From contig NZ_JIAL01000001.1 of assembly GCF_000688455.1 (NCBI RefSeq), forward strand, positions 2,263,001 to 2,327,000: a DNA stretch of 64,000 bases, read 5' to 3'. This document shows positions 8,572 through 18,832 of this stretch, one piece after another. The notes beneath the pieces are model-generated. The model had not been told where the DNA came from. It worked only from the letters and a program-made list of their open reading frames with translations, and ran no database searches. Every line of letters begins with the position of its first letter. Positions within the stretch are counted from its first letter, which is position 1. The DNA comes from Pseudacidobacterium ailaaui (lineage in GTDB: Bacteria; Acidobacteriota; Terriglobia; Terriglobales; Acidobacteriaceae). The position numbers and the translations under genes are program-made.

Positions 8572-9211
8572 GACGCTTTTCTGTGGGCAGGAAGTACTGT
8601 GTTCCGTTTACCGGTCCTGTAATGCGCTTAAGAAGCCGCTGCAAATGGGCGGGGTTCCTGACGAAGTCGATCTCTGAGGTGTTGACGACCAGCAGATCGC
8701 TGGCCGTGTAATGAAAGAAAAAATGTTCATAAGCGGCGGCCAGTTGCTCAATATATCCATCGCTGATGGCCCGTTCTTCAGCAATGCCCTTGCGCTTCAG
8801 CCGCTGCTTCAGGACCTCTGGCGTGGCCTGAAGATAGATCACAAGGTCAGGCAGGGGCACATCTTGGCGTAGTTGCTGATAATAGCGGTTGTATAGCGCA
8901 AGCTCTGCATCACTGAGGTTTACATAAGCGAAGATTTTGTCTTTTTCAAAGATGTAGTCGGAAACAACCGGCCCGGCATTTCCCCCGGCCTTTTGCAGCT
9001 GCTCATGCCGCTCTTTCAGGAACCACATCTGCGCAGCAAACGCCATTCCCGGTTCGCCGCGATAAAAACGGTCGAGAAAAGGATTGTTTTCTGGTTCCGC
9101 AAGATGCTTCGTACCCAGCTGGTCTGCAAGCAGCTTTGCCAGTGTGGATTTGCCCACGCGTATCGGACCTTCCACAGCAATAAAACGGGAATCTTTCAGG
9201 GACCTGGGCAT
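8561..9211 (-). CDS. Deoxynucleoside kinase
   Basis: The product phosphorylates deoxynucleosides for salvage. The 216 residues contain the P-loop GPIRVGKST (15-23), an EPENNPFLDRFY segment matching the substrate-binding helix of the dCK/dGK family, and VSDYIFEKDKIFA, which corresponds to the Asp-Arg(Tyr) region. Also present are LPDLVIYLQATPEVLKQR before the lid and a KRKGIAEER lid. The size fits the bacterial dAK/dGK group (about 200-220). The last codons overlap the convergent upstream gene by 11 bp. Confidence 0.9.
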   Translation of the reverse strand: MPRSLKDSRFIAVEGPIRVGKSTLAKLLADQLGTKHLAEPENNPFLDRFYRGEPGMAFAAQMWFLKERHEQLQKAGGNAGPVVSDYIFEKDKIFAYVNLSDAELALYNRYYQQLRQDVPLPDLVIYLQATPEVLKQRLKRKGIAEERAISDGYIEQLAAAYEHFFFHYTASDLLVVNTSEIDFVRNPAHLQRLLKRITGPVNGTQYFLPTEKRPIS

Positions 9212-9282
9212 AATAGAATAAAAAGCGAAAATACCATATTTGCAGAGAGCACCTCAACGCGCAAGTTACACTAATTTTTCTG

Positions 9283-10011
9283 ATGCTTGCTACGCTTGCC
9301 ACTGCCGGGGCCGTTACTCTGGCTGCCGGAGCATACACTTATGCGGCCATGTCGCCTACATCGCAGATTTTTGGCCGCACCATCATCGGCGGTCCGGACC
9401 CGCACGAGTTTGCACTGACCTACGACGATGGCCCCAACGATCCTTACACTCAGCAACTGCTCGATTTGCTGGCCGAGCAGAATGTCCGCGCAACCTTTTT
9501 TCTGATTGGCCGCTTTGTGCGCCGGCGTCCGGAGATAGTGCGGGCCATTCAAAAGGCCGGACACCTTATCGGCAACCATACAATGACGCATCCGGTACTC
9601 TTGTTCCAGTCTCACCGGCGCGTGCAGGATGAGTTGAAGGCCTGCAACGCTGCGCTGGAGGATGTGCTCGGTCACCCCGTCCGCTATTTTCGGCCTCCCC
9701 ATGGAGCACGTCGCCCAGATGTGTTGCGCGCAGCGCGCGAACTGGGACTGACGTCGGTCCTATGGAATGCAATGGGATATGACTGGAGGCCCACCACGCC
9801 TGAAGCCGTGCTTGCCAACCTGCAGAAAGGCATACGCCGTAATCGTAAGCGCGGCAGAGGATCGAATCTTCTTTTGCATGATGGTGGACAAGCAGGTATT
9901 GGCCAGGACCGCAGACACACAGTTCTGGCCACCGCTTCGCTACTCAGATCGGCCAGGGACGCCGGCATTCGGTTTGTGACCGTGGATGCTTGGGCGCAAA
10001 CTACTGATTGA
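9283..10011 (+). CDS. Polysaccharide deacetylase (NodB domain)
   Basis: The 242-residue protein has an N-terminal hydrophobic segment (LATLATAGAVTLAAGAYTYAA) that anchors or exports it, followed by a NodB domain. Motif 1 is TYDDGP, motif 2 NHTMTHP (metal-binding His pair), motif 3 YFRPPHGARRP, and the late motif LLLHDGG. These are the zinc ligands and catalytic base of carbohydrate esterase family 4, which removes N-acetyl groups from chitin-like or peptidoglycan sugars. The frame stays open upstream of the ATG with further hydrophobic codons and no clear ribosome site, so the true start may lie slightly upstream. Confidence 0.88.
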   Translation: MLATLATAGAVTLAAGAYTYAAMSPTSQIFGRTIIGGPDPHEFALTYDDGPNDPYTQQLLDLLAEQNVRATFFLIGRFVRRRPEIVRAIQKAGHLIGNHTMTHPVLLFQSHRRVQDELKACNAALEDVLGHPVRYFRPPHGARRPDVLRAARELGLTSVLWNAMGYDWRPTTPEAVLANLQKGIRRNRKRGRGSNLLLHDGGQAGIGQDRRHTVLATASLLRSARDAGIRFVTVDAWAQTTD

Positions 10012-10018
10012 AAACCCT

Positions 10019-11323
10019 TTAGGCACGGAAGGCCTCTCGTGCTGCAGAAATTGTCGCATCGACGTCTGCCATGGTATGGGCCGCACTCAGAAATGCCGCT
10101 TCAAACTGCGAAGGAGGAAGCCAAATCCCGTTTTCCAGCATGGCGCGATGAAAACGGGCGAATGTGCTCGTGTTGGAAGTAGATGCCGAGGCAAAATCCT
10201 TTACCGGTTCGCCAGTAAAGAACCAGGTAAACATAGACCCGGCACGATTGGCAGTCAGGTGGATGCCAGCACTTGCCGCCTCTGCGGTCACTCCGTCCAC
10301 AACTGCGGCCGCCAGTCTTTCCAGCTGCGGATAGATGCTGTCGCGATGTGTCCTCAGGTGGGTCAGAGTGGCCAGGCCGGCAGCCATGGCCAGCGGGTTC
10401 CCGCTGAGCGTTCCCGCCTGATAGACCGGGCCCAGCGGGGCCAGTAGGTCCATGATTTCTTTACGCCCGCCAAATGCAGCGCAAGGCAGGCCCCCTCCGA
10501 GGATTTTTCCCAACACTGTAAGGTCTGGCCGTACGCCATAGACCTCCTGAGCTCCGCCAAAGGCCAGACGAAATCCTGTCATGACCTCATCAAAGATGAG
10601 CAGAACACCTTCCTGCTGCGTGAGCCTGCGCAGCGCTTCCAGATATCCCTCCGCAGGCAGCACGCACCCCATATTTCCCACCACCGGTTCCACGAGGATG
10701 CAGGCAATCTCGTCCCGATGTGCCTCCAGGGCCATTTCTACTGCCTGCACGTCATTGAACGGCAGGGCCAGCGTAAAATGCGCCACCTCCTCAGGAACTC
10801 CGGCAGAGCCGGGGAGACCAAAAGTGGCGACCCCCGATCCGGCTTTGACCAGTAGCCCGTCAGCATGCCCGTGATAACAGCCCTCGAACTTAACAATATA
10901 TTTCCGTCCTGTATAGGCACGCGCTAAGCGGATGGCGGACATGGCCGCTTCGGTCCCTGAGTTGACAAAACGCAGTTTCTCGATCGAAGGGAAGGCAAGT
11001 GTGACCAGCTCCGCAAGGTCGGCCTCCGCCGGAGTGGATGCTCCAAAGCTGGTGCTGTTTGCTGCTGCTGCCCGAATGGCCTCAACCACAGGAGGAAAGG
11101 CATGGCCCAGAATCATGGGTCCCCAGGACCCGAAATAGTCAAGATAACGGTTGCCGTCGGCGTCCCATAAAAAAGCCCCTTCCCCGCGAATGGCAAAGGG
11201 AGGATTGCCCCCAACGGCGCGAAAGGCGCGTACCGGCGAATCAACTCCGCCGGGAAGATACTTTTCCGCACGGGCCTGCAGGGCTGCAGAACGAGAAAGG
11301 GTCCGTCTCAAAGTACTGGGCAT
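10019..11323 (-). CDS. hemL: Glutamate-1-semialdehyde 2,1-aminomutase
   Basis: The enzyme makes 5-aminolevulinate from glutamate-1-semialdehyde in the C5 pathway of haem synthesis. The 434 residues show the class III aminotransferase fold: [13 protein letters not shown] near the N-terminus, [44 protein letters not shown] and the PLP-lysine motif GKILGGGLP. The ATG at 11323 is preferred; the longer reading uses TTG at 11329. It converges with the deacetylase gene with a 7-bp gap. Confidence 0.96.
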   Translation of the reverse strand: MPSTLRRTLSRSAALQARAEKYLPGGVDSPVRAFRAVGGNPPFAIRGEGAFLWDADGNRYLDYFGSWGPMILGHAFPPVVEAIRAAAANSTSFGASTPAEADLAELVTLAFPSIEKLRFVNSGTEAAMSAIRLARAYTGRKYIVKFEGCYHGHADGLLVKAGSGVATFGLPGSAGVPEEVAHFTLALPFNDVQAVEMALEAHRDEIACILVEPVVGNMGCVLPAEGYLEALRRLTQQEGVLLIFDEVMTGFRLAFGGAQEVYGVRPDLTVLGKILGGGLPCAAFGGRKEIMDLLAPLGPVYQAGTLSGNPLAMAAGLATLTHLRTHRDSIYPQLERLAAAVVDGVTAEAASAGIHLTANRAGSMFTWFFTGEPVKDFASASTSNTSTFARFHRAMLENGIWLPPSQFEAAFLSAAHTMADVDATISAAREAFRA

Positions 11324-11404
11324 CACCAACCAGTATAGGGCTTCATGGCAGCGCCATTTGCCCAGGCAGTCAGAAGCGTTGCTTCCGGCTGCTGTGCATC
11401 GGCT

Positions 11405-13276
11405 TCAAGACCTGAGTACGGTGCGGATGTGCAGCTCCTTAAGTTGCGCGTCGCTCACCGGAGTCGGCGCATCCACCATCAGGTCAATGGCCTTGGCCGT
11501 CTTGGGAAAAGCGATTACTTCGCGCAGGCTTGATGCTCCGGCGAGGATCATCACCAGACGGTCCAGTCCAAGTGCAATTCCCCCATGTGGAGGAGTTCCG
11601 TATTGCAATGCTTCGAGAAAGAAGCCAAAGCGTTCCTTCGCTTCTTCTTCGGACATGCCAAGCGCCCGAAAGATCTGCTGCTGCACGTCCTGCCGGTGAA
11701 TACGGATCGAACCGGAGCCTAGCTCAAGCCCGTTCATCGCAAGGTCGTAATAGCGAGCGCGCACCGATGCAGGGTCAGAAACCAGCCGGTCCATGTCCTC
11801 TTCATGTGGGGACGTGAACGGATGGTGTGCTGGCATCCACTTTCCGGTTTCGATGTCGTGCTCGAACATCGGGAAGTCCGTGACCCAGATGGGGCGGAAA
11901 GCGGCAGAGCCATCCACGATACCGGAATTGCGTTCCGGCGATGCGACAACCTGTTCGGTCACCGCAAATGCGCCGTGGCGGTCGGCATATTTCTTCGCCA
12001 GCTCCACACGGAAGCTTCCCGCGGCCGAATACACAGCAATCTCGCGCTCAGACAGCCGGCCCTCAAATTTCGTATCACTGGCCTGAATGTGCGTCGCTGC
12101 GTCTCCGGCCACGATGATGAGCAGATCGCCTTCCTCTGCCTTCGTCAGCTCGCGCAGTTTGGCAACCGCGTTCGGGAAGGACTTTTCCAGGCGTTTAAGG
12201 TCATCGATATATTTCGCTCCCTTGCGCGTATCGAAGAGCGGGCGGTTGTCGTCACGCTCTTTGCGCGAAAGCTCCCCAACTTTAGGAATCCGCAGTGCGA
12301 CTACGGGCAAGGCGGGATCAATGGCCAGCGCTGCCAGGTCGCTTTCAGAAAAGATTTCTTTCACATCGGTCAGGCCAGGCAGACGGAGATCGGGCTTGTC
12401 GATACCAAACTGCCGCATGGCTTCGTCATAGGTAATCTGCGGAAACGGCGTCGGCAATGCAATGCCAACCGCTGCAAAGGCGGCCTTCAGAAAGCCTTCC
12501 ACCGCACGGAAGATCGTCTTCTGCTGTGGAAATGTCATTTCCAGATCAATCTGGGTGAACTCCGGCTGGCGGTCGGCGCGCAGGTCTTCATCGCGGAAGC
12601 AGCGTGCGATCTGAAAATAACGGTCGAAGCCGGAGATCATCAAAATCTGCTTAAACAATTGCGGCGACTGCGGCAACGCGTAGAACGTTCCCGGATGCAC
12701 GCGGCTGGGCACCAGATAATCACGCGCTCCCTCCGGTGTGGAGCGTGTCATAAAGGGCGTTTCAATCTCAAAGAAGTTCTGCTGTGAAAGATATTCACGC
12801 ACAGCCAGGGTGATTTTATGACGCACCTCAAAGTTGTGCTGCATCTCAGCACGGCGCAGGTCAAGATAGCGATATTTCAGCCTCACCTCTTCGTTGCTGA
12901 TGGCTTCCTCGGCAGGCGAAAACGGCGGGACTTTGGCGTCGTTGAGCAGGCGCAGTTCTTCGGCGACTACCTCAATCTCACCGGTGGCCATTTTAGGATT
13001 GATGACGTCTTTGCCGCGCAACCGCACTTTCCCGATGGCGGCCACGACATATTCCGGCCGCGCCTGTTCGGCCTTCGCGTGAGCAGCCGGCCCGAGCTCC
13101 TTATCAAACACAACCTGAGTAATGCCATAACGGTCGCGCAGATCAAGAAAGATGAGATTGCCATGGTCGCGGCGGCGGTTCACCCATCCCAGCAAAACAA
13201 CGGATTTCCCCGCGTCCTCAGAGCGAAGCTCTCCGCAGGTATGCGTGCGTTCCAGTGTTCCTAAAAAATCCAGCAA
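11405..13276 (-). CDS. aspS: Aspartate--tRNA(Asp/Asn) ligase
   Basis: The 623-residue class II synthetase has the OB-fold anticodon-binding domain (GWVNRRRDHGNLIFLDLRDR), motif 1, motif 2 (FQIARCFRDEDLRADRQPEF), a GAD insertion domain and motif 3 (GIALGLDRLVM). The residue after RRRD is His, as in non-discriminating AspRS enzymes (for example Pseudomonas His31), where discriminating enzymes have Leu. It may therefore charge both tRNA-Asp and tRNA-Asn. The start is TTG at 13276, supported by AAGGA eight bases upstream. hisS lies 155 bp upstream on the same strand. Confidence 0.96.
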   Translation of the reverse strand: MLDFLGTLERTHTCGELRSEDAGKSVVLLGWVNRRRDHGNLIFLDLRDRYGITQVVFDKELGPAAHAKAEQARPEYVVAAIGKVRLRGKDVINPKMATGEIEVVAEELRLLNDAKVPPFSPAEEAISNEEVRLKYRYLDLRRAEMQHNFEVRHKITLAVREYLSQQNFFEIETPFMTRSTPEGARDYLVPSRVHPGTFYALPQSPQLFKQILMISGFDRYFQIARCFRDEDLRADRQPEFTQIDLEMTFPQQKTIFRAVEGFLKAAFAAVGIALPTPFPQITYDEAMRQFGIDKPDLRLPGLTDVKEIFSESDLAALAIDPALPVVALRIPKVGELSRKERDDNRPLFDTRKGAKYIDDLKRLEKSFPNAVAKLRELTKAEEGDLLIIVAGDAATHIQASDTKFEGRLSEREIAVYSAAGSFRVELAKKYADRHGAFAVTEQVVASPERNSGIVDGSAAFRPIWVTDFPMFEHDIETGKWMPAHHPFTSPHEEDMDRLVSDPASVRARYYDLAMNGLELGSGSIRIHRQDVQQQIFRALGMSEEEAKERFGFFLEALQYGTPPHGGIALGLDRLVMILAGASSLREVIAFPKTAKAIDLMVDAPTPVSDAQLKELHIRTVLRS

Positions 13277-13431
13277 GGTCTGTATCCTTATTTAACAAGA
13301 AGCAAATTCCTACGCAAATTCAGGCCAGCGAAATGTGCTGAGCGCGCATGCGAGGTTCTTGCAGGGGGCCAGTTCCATCGTGGGCCCCCATTGCTTCGCC
13401 TACCCGAAGCGTCGAAACTACAAGCGTCGGA

Positions 13432-14715
13432 TTAGCCCTGACGCAAAACTGTTACCAGCTCCGCCCGGGCCACCTTCACCTGCTCACCCTTTGCAAAATC
13501 CTTTACCGTCAAGATACCGGATTTCACTTCGTCCTCGCCCAGCAACACGATCTTTCGCGCCAGCTTGTTCCCAATCTCGAACGACTTTTTTACCCGAAAG
13601 CTGCCATCGCCCAGCTCTACTTGCAGGCCTGCGCGACGCAATTCGCGGGCAAGATCAAGCGCTGCTGCGTTTTGTGCTTCTCCCACCGGGGCGACATATG
13701 CATCCGCCAGTTTGCCGTGCTGGGCAGCCTGGGCCTGAAGCGTCAGAACCAACCGGTCTTCACCCATAGCAAAACCGATGCCCGGTGCTTTCGGTCCCCC
13801 AATGACTTCCGACAAACCGTCATAGCGTCCGCCACCAAGCAGCGCGTTCTGTGCGCCCAGACCGCCATGCGTGAACTCAAACGTCGTGCGCGTGTAGTAG
13901 TCCAGCCCGCGTACCAGTCTCGGATTCACTTCATACTTCACGCCGCAGGCATCGAGTGCCGCGCAGACCGCCGCAAAGTGCGCCCTGGAATCTTCATCCA
14001 GGTAATCTGCAATCTTCGGCAGCGATTCGATGATCGGCTGGTCCTCCGGGACCTTGCAGTCGAGTACGCGCAGTGGGTTTGTTTCCGCGCGTCGCTGGCA
14101 GTCCACACACATCTGCAGGGCCTTGTCCTGGAGTGCCTCGCGCAATGCCGCCACATACCGGGGGCGGTCGCTTGACGAACCTACCGAATTGAGCACCAGC
14201 TTCCATCCGTGAATGCCAAGTTCATCGAGCAACGTGGCCAGCATCTCCAGCACTTCGGCATCGCGCAAGGGTGATTCAGACCCCGCACTGGGAGGTCCGA
14301 TCACTTCAGCGCCAATCTGGTAGAACTGCCGATAGCGACCCTTCTGTGGGCGCTCTCTGCGAAACTGCGGCCCAATATAGTAGAGCTTTTGCAGCAGTCC
14401 TGTCTCGCCAAGCTTGTGCTCGATATATGCGCGGACCACGCCGGCTGTATTTTCAGGCCGCAACGTCAGAGACTGCGACTTTTCCGACTGTGCCCGCGCA
14501 CGGTCTTCCCACGTGTACATCTCCTTGGAGACGATGTCAGTTTCTTCTCCGACGCCCCGCGTAAAGAGCTGCGTCTCCTCAAAAATGGGCGTGCGGATCT
14601 CCCAGAAGTTATAGCGGGCAAAGACGCGCCGCGCCGTTTCTTCAACGAAGTTCCACAGTCCAGTTTCCGGCGGCAGAAGGTCCCGTGTGCCGCGAACGGC
14701 TTTCAATGTACTCAT
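13432..14715 (-). CDS. hisS: Histidine--tRNA ligase
   Basis: The enzyme charges tRNA-His. The 427-residue class II synthetase begins VRGTRDLLPPE. It has motif 2 (QFRRERPQKGRYRQFYQIGAE), the histidine-binding motifs LVRGLDYYTRT (HisA) and ALLGGGRYDGL (HisB), motif 3 (GIGFAMGEDRLVL) and a C-terminal anticodon-binding domain with VELGDGSFRVKKSFEIGNK. The Cys-containing insert (CVDCQRR...LDCK) is usual for bacterial enzymes. It lies upstream of aspS in the same direction, as in many bacteria. Confidence 0.97.
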   Translation of the reverse strand: MSTLKAVRGTRDLLPPETGLWNFVEETARRVFARYNFWEIRTPIFEETQLFTRGVGEETDIVSKEMYTWEDRARAQSEKSQSLTLRPENTAGVVRAYIEHKLGETGLLQKLYYIGPQFRRERPQKGRYRQFYQIGAEVIGPPSAGSESPLRDAEVLEMLATLLDELGIHGWKLVLNSVGSSSDRPRYVAALREALQDKALQMCVDCQRRAETNPLRVLDCKVPEDQPIIESLPKIADYLDEDSRAHFAAVCAALDACGVKYEVNPRLVRGLDYYTRTTFEFTHGGLGAQNALLGGGRYDGLSEVIGGPKAPGIGFAMGEDRLVLTLQAQAAQHGKLADAYVAPVGEAQNAAALDLARELRRAGLQVELGDGSFRVKKSFEIGNKLARKIVLLGEDEVKSGILTVKDFAKGEQVKVARAELVTVLRQG

Positions 14716-14817
14716 TTGCTGTGAATTGGCCTAATCCTTAGATTAACAGGGGAATGGGCCTCATGCAGCAAGAGGGATTGACTTCCCGTTCTAGCTGGTT
14801 GCAGAGGACCTGCTCGG

Positions 14818-16413
14818 TCAAAATTCTTCCGAGTGGGTAGAATCCACGCTCTTGTCTCTGATTCTGGAACTGCCAAAGACCCGGAAATCCGAGACCTCTT
14901 TTAAGCGGAAGATGGGGCCATGGCTGTCTTTCGGGACCTTGATGCGGAAGAAGTCTGCTTCATGAACATCTTCAAGCACAAAGGCAGGACGGAGGTCCGG
15001 AGCGGCCGAGGCAATTTCCACATCCGTCAACTCGACATTCTTTACGTGGCGCAAATAAAAGCCGTGAGCGGGCAGGGGTCCAAACATGTGCGGGTCAGGA
15101 TAGGCGTCCTCTTTTTCCGGCACCTGAAGGTTCGCTGCTTGCGCGTCCCCGCCGCCCTGGTGATGCAGGTAAAGATTGTTAAACCGGATCTCTTCGACCG
15201 GATGGCCGGGAATCCCGCTAATCAGCACAGCCTGGTGTGAGGCAGAATTGTAACTGACAATGTTACTGAACAGGATACGGCGCGCATCACCCACCGGCAC
15301 ACCCTGTGGTCCTCTCATCCGGCTGCCCAGACGCACAAAGATGGGCGTATTCATGATGTCGCGCATGGTGATGTTGGTAATTGCAATATCTTCAAGCAGG
15401 GCCCCATCCACGCTCTCAAGCGCAAATCCGCCGCACCCTTCAAAGACACAATTCGAGATGGTGATGTTTTTGAAGCCGCCGTTTGATTCTGTGCCGCACT
15501 TGATCCGCCCGGTACGAGGGACTCGCTGACCGGGGGGAAATTTCTTGAAGGTCCCGTCCAGCAAAGTGCCGAGCTCATATGTACCAGTGACATAACAATT
15601 CGTAATCGTCAGGTTTTCTGTGGCGCGTGCGTAGCCGAGTGCAAAAGAGCTTTTCGGGCAAATACCATCGTCCCAAGGCGAATTGACGCTGCAATTTGAG
15701 ACACGGACGTTCTTGCAGCAATCAATGTCCATCCCGTCGCGGTTCGTGTCGATCTTCAGATTGTCAATCGTAAAATTGTCTACGCCAGTCGCAAGGATGC
15801 CAAAATGGCCGCCTTTCAGAATTGAAAAGTCACGCAGAATGACATTGCGACAGTTCTTTAGGGCGATCGCTTTATTGCCTACGCGCGGGTTTTCCGCCAG
15901 TGGCTGCTCATTCGCCCATCCGCGGCTGAGGCCTTTTCCATAAATCAGGCCTGGGCCGCAAATGGTCACATCGTGTAGGTCCTCACCCCAGATCAGGCTG
16001 TTGTGCCAGTGATTATGTCCGTAATCCTGATAGCTTTCCCATGGCGCATTGGATTCTGCAGGATCATAGCCCTCATTTCCCGTCGCAGGCGTTTCCGCAG
16101 CAAGAATCGTGGCGCCCTGTGACAGGTACAAAGCAACATTGCTCTTCAGGCGAATGGAAAAAGAATGATATGTGCCGGCAGGAAACAGAACCGTGCCGCC
16201 TCCCGCATTGGCCGCCGCTTCGATGGCTTTGTTGATGGCCGAGGAGTCGATCGACTTGCCGTCGCCAGTTGCGCCAAAGGCGCGCACATCGTAAATGCTT
16301 CCATGCGCTGGTGGAGCAGAGACTGTTGTCTGCGCTCCAATGCCCAGAGGGGCAAAGGCGCCGGCGGCTCCGACGGTTGCATATTTCAGAAAATCACGGC
16401 GGGGTTTCTGCAT
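14818..16413 (-). CDS. Glycoside hydrolase family 28-type exported protein
   Basis: The 531-residue product has a twin-arginine signal (PRRDFLKYATVG) and then a right-handed beta-helix typical of pectinases. It starts with YDVRAFGATGDGKSIDSSAI and GGGTVLFPAGTYHSFSI. The GH28 acidic residues are present as NRDGMDID and WDDGICPKS, and the RIK motif as GRIKCGTESNGG. The GHG histidine motif is not seen at its expected place, so the exact chemistry is uncertain. The ATG at 16413 is preceded by AAGGAG; the longer frame from 16524 has no such support. It is divergent from the peptidase gene and shares a palindromic control region. Confidence 0.85.
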   Translation of the reverse strand: MQKPRRDFLKYATVGAAGAFAPLGIGAQTTVSAPPAHGSIYDVRAFGATGDGKSIDSSAINKAIEAAANAGGGTVLFPAGTYHSFSIRLKSNVALYLSQGATILAAETPATGNEGYDPAESNAPWESYQDYGHNHWHNSLIWGEDLHDVTICGPGLIYGKGLSRGWANEQPLAENPRVGNKAIALKNCRNVILRDFSILKGGHFGILATGVDNFTIDNLKIDTNRDGMDIDCCKNVRVSNCSVNSPWDDGICPKSSFALGYARATENLTITNCYVTGTYELGTLLDGTFKKFPPGQRVPRTGRIKCGTESNGGFKNITISNCVFEGCGGFALESVDGALLEDIAITNITMRDIMNTPIFVRLGSRMRGPQGVPVGDARRILFSNIVSYNSASHQAVLISGIPGHPVEEIRFNNLYLHHQGGGDAQAANLQVPEKEDAYPDPHMFGPLPAHGFYLRHVKNVELTDVEIASAAPDLRPAFVLEDVHEADFFRIKVPKDSHGPIFRLKEVSDFRVFGSSRIRDKSVDSTHSEEF

Positions 16414-16484
16414 CGGGTACGTTCTCCTTGTGGTCAGACCTCGTAGAAACAATACAGCATCACCCATCGATTTGTCTGTTGGAG

Positions 16485-16506
16485 TTGTATACAAAGATGT
16501 ATACTT
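16485..16506. promoter_or_regulatory. GTATAC double palindrome, putative GntR-type operator
   Basis: The perfect 10-bp palindrome TTGTATACAA (16485-16494) is followed 12 bp downstream, centre to centre, by a second copy ATGTATACTT. TATACT at 16500-16505 could also act as a -10 box for the peptidase gene. TTGTATACAA-like sites bind FadR/UxuR-type GntR regulators. The location between a GH28 gene and the peptidase gene fits an operator for both, which is inference. Confidence 0.45.
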
Positions 16507-16535
16507 AGCGCCAGTACGGTTCACGAGGGAATTCC

Positions 16536-18809
16536 ATGCTCAGGAAATTGTGCATCTTTGCTGCGGGCTTGTACTTTACGTCATGCTTGCATGGACAGGT
16601 TACAGTTGCTGATTACGAGCGCGCCAACCATCTGCGCGACAAATATAAGGGGCTTGCGCTGAATCTTCCTGAGGAGCCGCACTGGATCGAGAAGACAGAC
16701 AGCTTCTGGTACCGCAAAACCGTTGAGGGTGGACACGCCTTTGTCCTGGTGGATGCCAGTTCGCTGGCCAAACGACCGGCATTTGATCATGAAAAGCTGG
16801 CAGCGGCCCTCTCTTCGGCGAGCGGAGAAAAGTACTCAGCGGTTACGTTGCCGTTCTCGCGGTTTGAGTATGCCGAGAACCAGAGCGTCATCCGGTTCAG
16901 AATAGACCGCCAGCGTTGGCGTTGTGATGTGGTGAAGTATACGTGCGATAAGGCTGGACCGCCGGAACCGGAGGATGACGATGGCGGCTATGATGATACT
17001 CCTAAAGCCGTAAACAGCGAGACTGAAACTGTTCCATCACCCGATGGCAAGCTCGAAGCTTTTATCGAAAATTACAATGTCTATGTACGCCCGAAAGGCA
17101 AGTCGGAGAAAACCGCGCTGAGCTGGGACGGCTCTGAGGACAATTACTACGCACTCAGTACAGTGGTTTGGTCGCCGGACTCGCGGCATCTGGTGGCTTA
17201 CCGTGTCCGTCCTGGATACAAGCGCGAGGTGCACTATATCGAATCATCACCCTCAGACCAGCTTCAGCCGAAGTATTCTTCCATGGTCTACCCTAAGGCC
17301 GGAGATGTGCTCGCTCTGCCCCAGCCGGTGCTCTTTGATGTGCAGCGGAAAGATGCGATTTCCATCGACAACGCGCTCTTTCCTAATCCTTACGAGTTGT
17401 CTCCGGCAGAATGGTGGAAGGACGGCCGCGGCTTTACTTTTGAGTATAACCAGCGCGGACATCAGGTATATCGCGTGATTGAAGTCAATGCTGCGACTGG
17501 CGCAGCGCGAACGCTGATTGAGGAAACCAGCAAGACGTTCATTGATTACCGGCCCCTGGTTCCCGACCAGTTTGACACGGGTAAGCGGGTCCGCATCGAT
17601 ATTCACGATGGAAAGGAAGTGCTCTGGGCATCGGAACGCGATGGATGGGAGCACCTTTACCTGTATGACGGGGTGACCGGCAAGGTAAAGAACCAGATTA
17701 CAAGAGGAGACTGGGTTGTTCGCGCGATTGATGATGTAGACCCGGAAAAGCGCATGATCTGGTTTGAAGCCAGTGGCATGGAACCGGGCAAAGACCCTTA
17801 TTATATGCACCCATACCGTATCAACTTTGATGGGACTGGCCTGACACCACTTTCAAAAGAAGACGCAGATCATCGCGTGGTCTTTTCACCGGACGGAAAA
17901 TATTACGTCGTCACTTGGTCGCGGATTGATCTGGCTCCTGTGATGGAATTGCGGCGCACGGAAGACAATAAGACCCTGATGACGGTCGAGCAGGGCGATA
18001 TTCATAAGCTGCTCGATGCCGGTTGGCACCCGCCGGAAGTCTTTACGGCAAAGGGGCGCGACGGCAAAACAGATATCTGGGGCGTGATTTACCGGCCTGC
18101 GAATTTTGATCCGCACAAGAAATATCCTGTGGTCGAGTCCATCTATGCCGGACCGCAAGGTTCCTTTGTGCCGAAATCATTCGGGCTATGGGCGCAGCCG
18201 TTAACGGAGCTTGGCTTCGTCGTCGTTCAGATTGACGGAATGGGAACGAACAACCGCTCAAAGGCATTTCACGATGTGGCGTGGCAGAATCTGAAGGATG
18301 CTGGCTTCGAGGACCGTATCCTGTGGCACAAAGCAGTGGCGGCCAGATACCCATGGTATGATATTTCGCGTGTGGGTATCTTCGGCACCTCCGCAGGCGG
18401 ACAGAGTGCCCTGGGCGCGCTTCTTTTTCATCCTGAGTTTTACAAGGTAGCTGTCGCCAACAGTGGATGCTACGACAACCGCATGGACAAAATCTGGTGG
18501 AACGAGCAATGGATGGGCTGGCCGGTCGGACCGCAATATGCTGCATCATCGGATGTAGACAACGCTTGGCGGCTGAAGGGGAAACTCTTGCTAATTGTAG
18601 GGGAAATGGACAAGAACGTGGATCCCTCGTCTACATTCCAGGTGGTCAATGCGCTCATCAAAGCGAAGAAGACCTTCAGTCTGCTTGACGTTCCGGGAGG
18701 GGGCCACGGCGCAGGCGGCGAATACGGCCAGCGCGCGTTGGAAGACTTTTTTGTTCATAACTTGCTCGGACAGGAGCCTCCCGACTGGAATGCGATGGAT
18801 GGTCATTAG
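16536..18809 (+). CDS. S9 family peptidase (prolyl oligopeptidase / DPP IV-like)
   Basis: The 757-residue exported serine peptidase has a signal peptide (cut near LHGQ), an N-terminal beta-propeller (about residues 60-480) with repeated blades such as [15 protein letters not shown] and [13 protein letters not shown], and a C-terminal alpha/beta-hydrolase domain. The nucleophile motif is [12 protein letters not shown], the acid lies in [11 protein letters not shown] and the His in GGGHGAGG. It probably trims peptides in the periplasm. GAGGGA 5 bases before the ATG supports the start. Confidence 0.93.
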   Translation: MLRKLCIFAAGLYFTSCLHGQVTVADYERANHLRDKYKGLALNLPEEPHWIEKTDSFWYRKTVEGGHAFVLVDASSLAKRPAFDHEKLAAALSSASGEKYSAVTLPFSRFEYAENQSVIRFRIDRQRWRCDVVKYTCDKAGPPEPEDDDGGYDDTPKAVNSETETVPSPDGKLEAFIENYNVYVRPKGKSEKTALSWDGSEDNYYALSTVVWSPDSRHLVAYRVRPGYKREVHYIESSPSDQLQPKYSSMVYPKAGDVLALPQPVLFDVQRKDAISIDNALFPNPYELSPAEWWKDGRGFTFEYNQRGHQVYRVIEVNAATGAARTLIEETSKTFIDYRPLVPDQFDTGKRVRIDIHDGKEVLWASERDGWEHLYLYDGVTGKVKNQITRGDWVVRAIDDVDPEKRMIWFEASGMEPGKDPYYMHPYRINFDGTGLTPLSKEDADHRVVFSPDGKYYVVTWSRIDLAPVMELRRTEDNKTLMTVEQGDIHKLLDAGWHPPEVFTAKGRDGKTDIWGVIYRPANFDPHKKYPVVESIYAGPQGSFVPKSFGLWAQPLTELGFVVVQIDGMGTNNRSKAFHDVAWQNLKDAGFEDRILWHKAVAARYPWYDISRVGIFGTSAGGQSALGALLFHPEFYKVAVANSGCYDNRMDKIWWNEQWMGWPVGPQYAASSDVDNAWRLKGKLLLIVGEMDKNVDPSSTFQVVNALIKAKKTFSLLDVPGGGHGAGGEYGQRALEDFFVHNLLGQEPPDWNAMDGH

Positions 18810-18832
18810 TCTGGGCAGGCCAGACTTGGGCC

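Noticed and set aside
11804-12787. 327-aa plus-strand frame opposite aspS
   Set aside because: It lies wholly antisense to a clear synthetase, has no domain motifs, and its composition mirrors the codon use of aspS.
13364-13389. GGGGGCC/GGCCCCC stem between aspS and hisS as a terminator
   Set aside because: The stem has an 12-nt loop and no T-run on either strand; a terminator there would split two co-directional synthetase genes.
18808-18826. AGTCTGG/CCAGACT stem in the convergent gap as a terminator
   Set aside because: No T-tract follows on either strand, so I do not call it.
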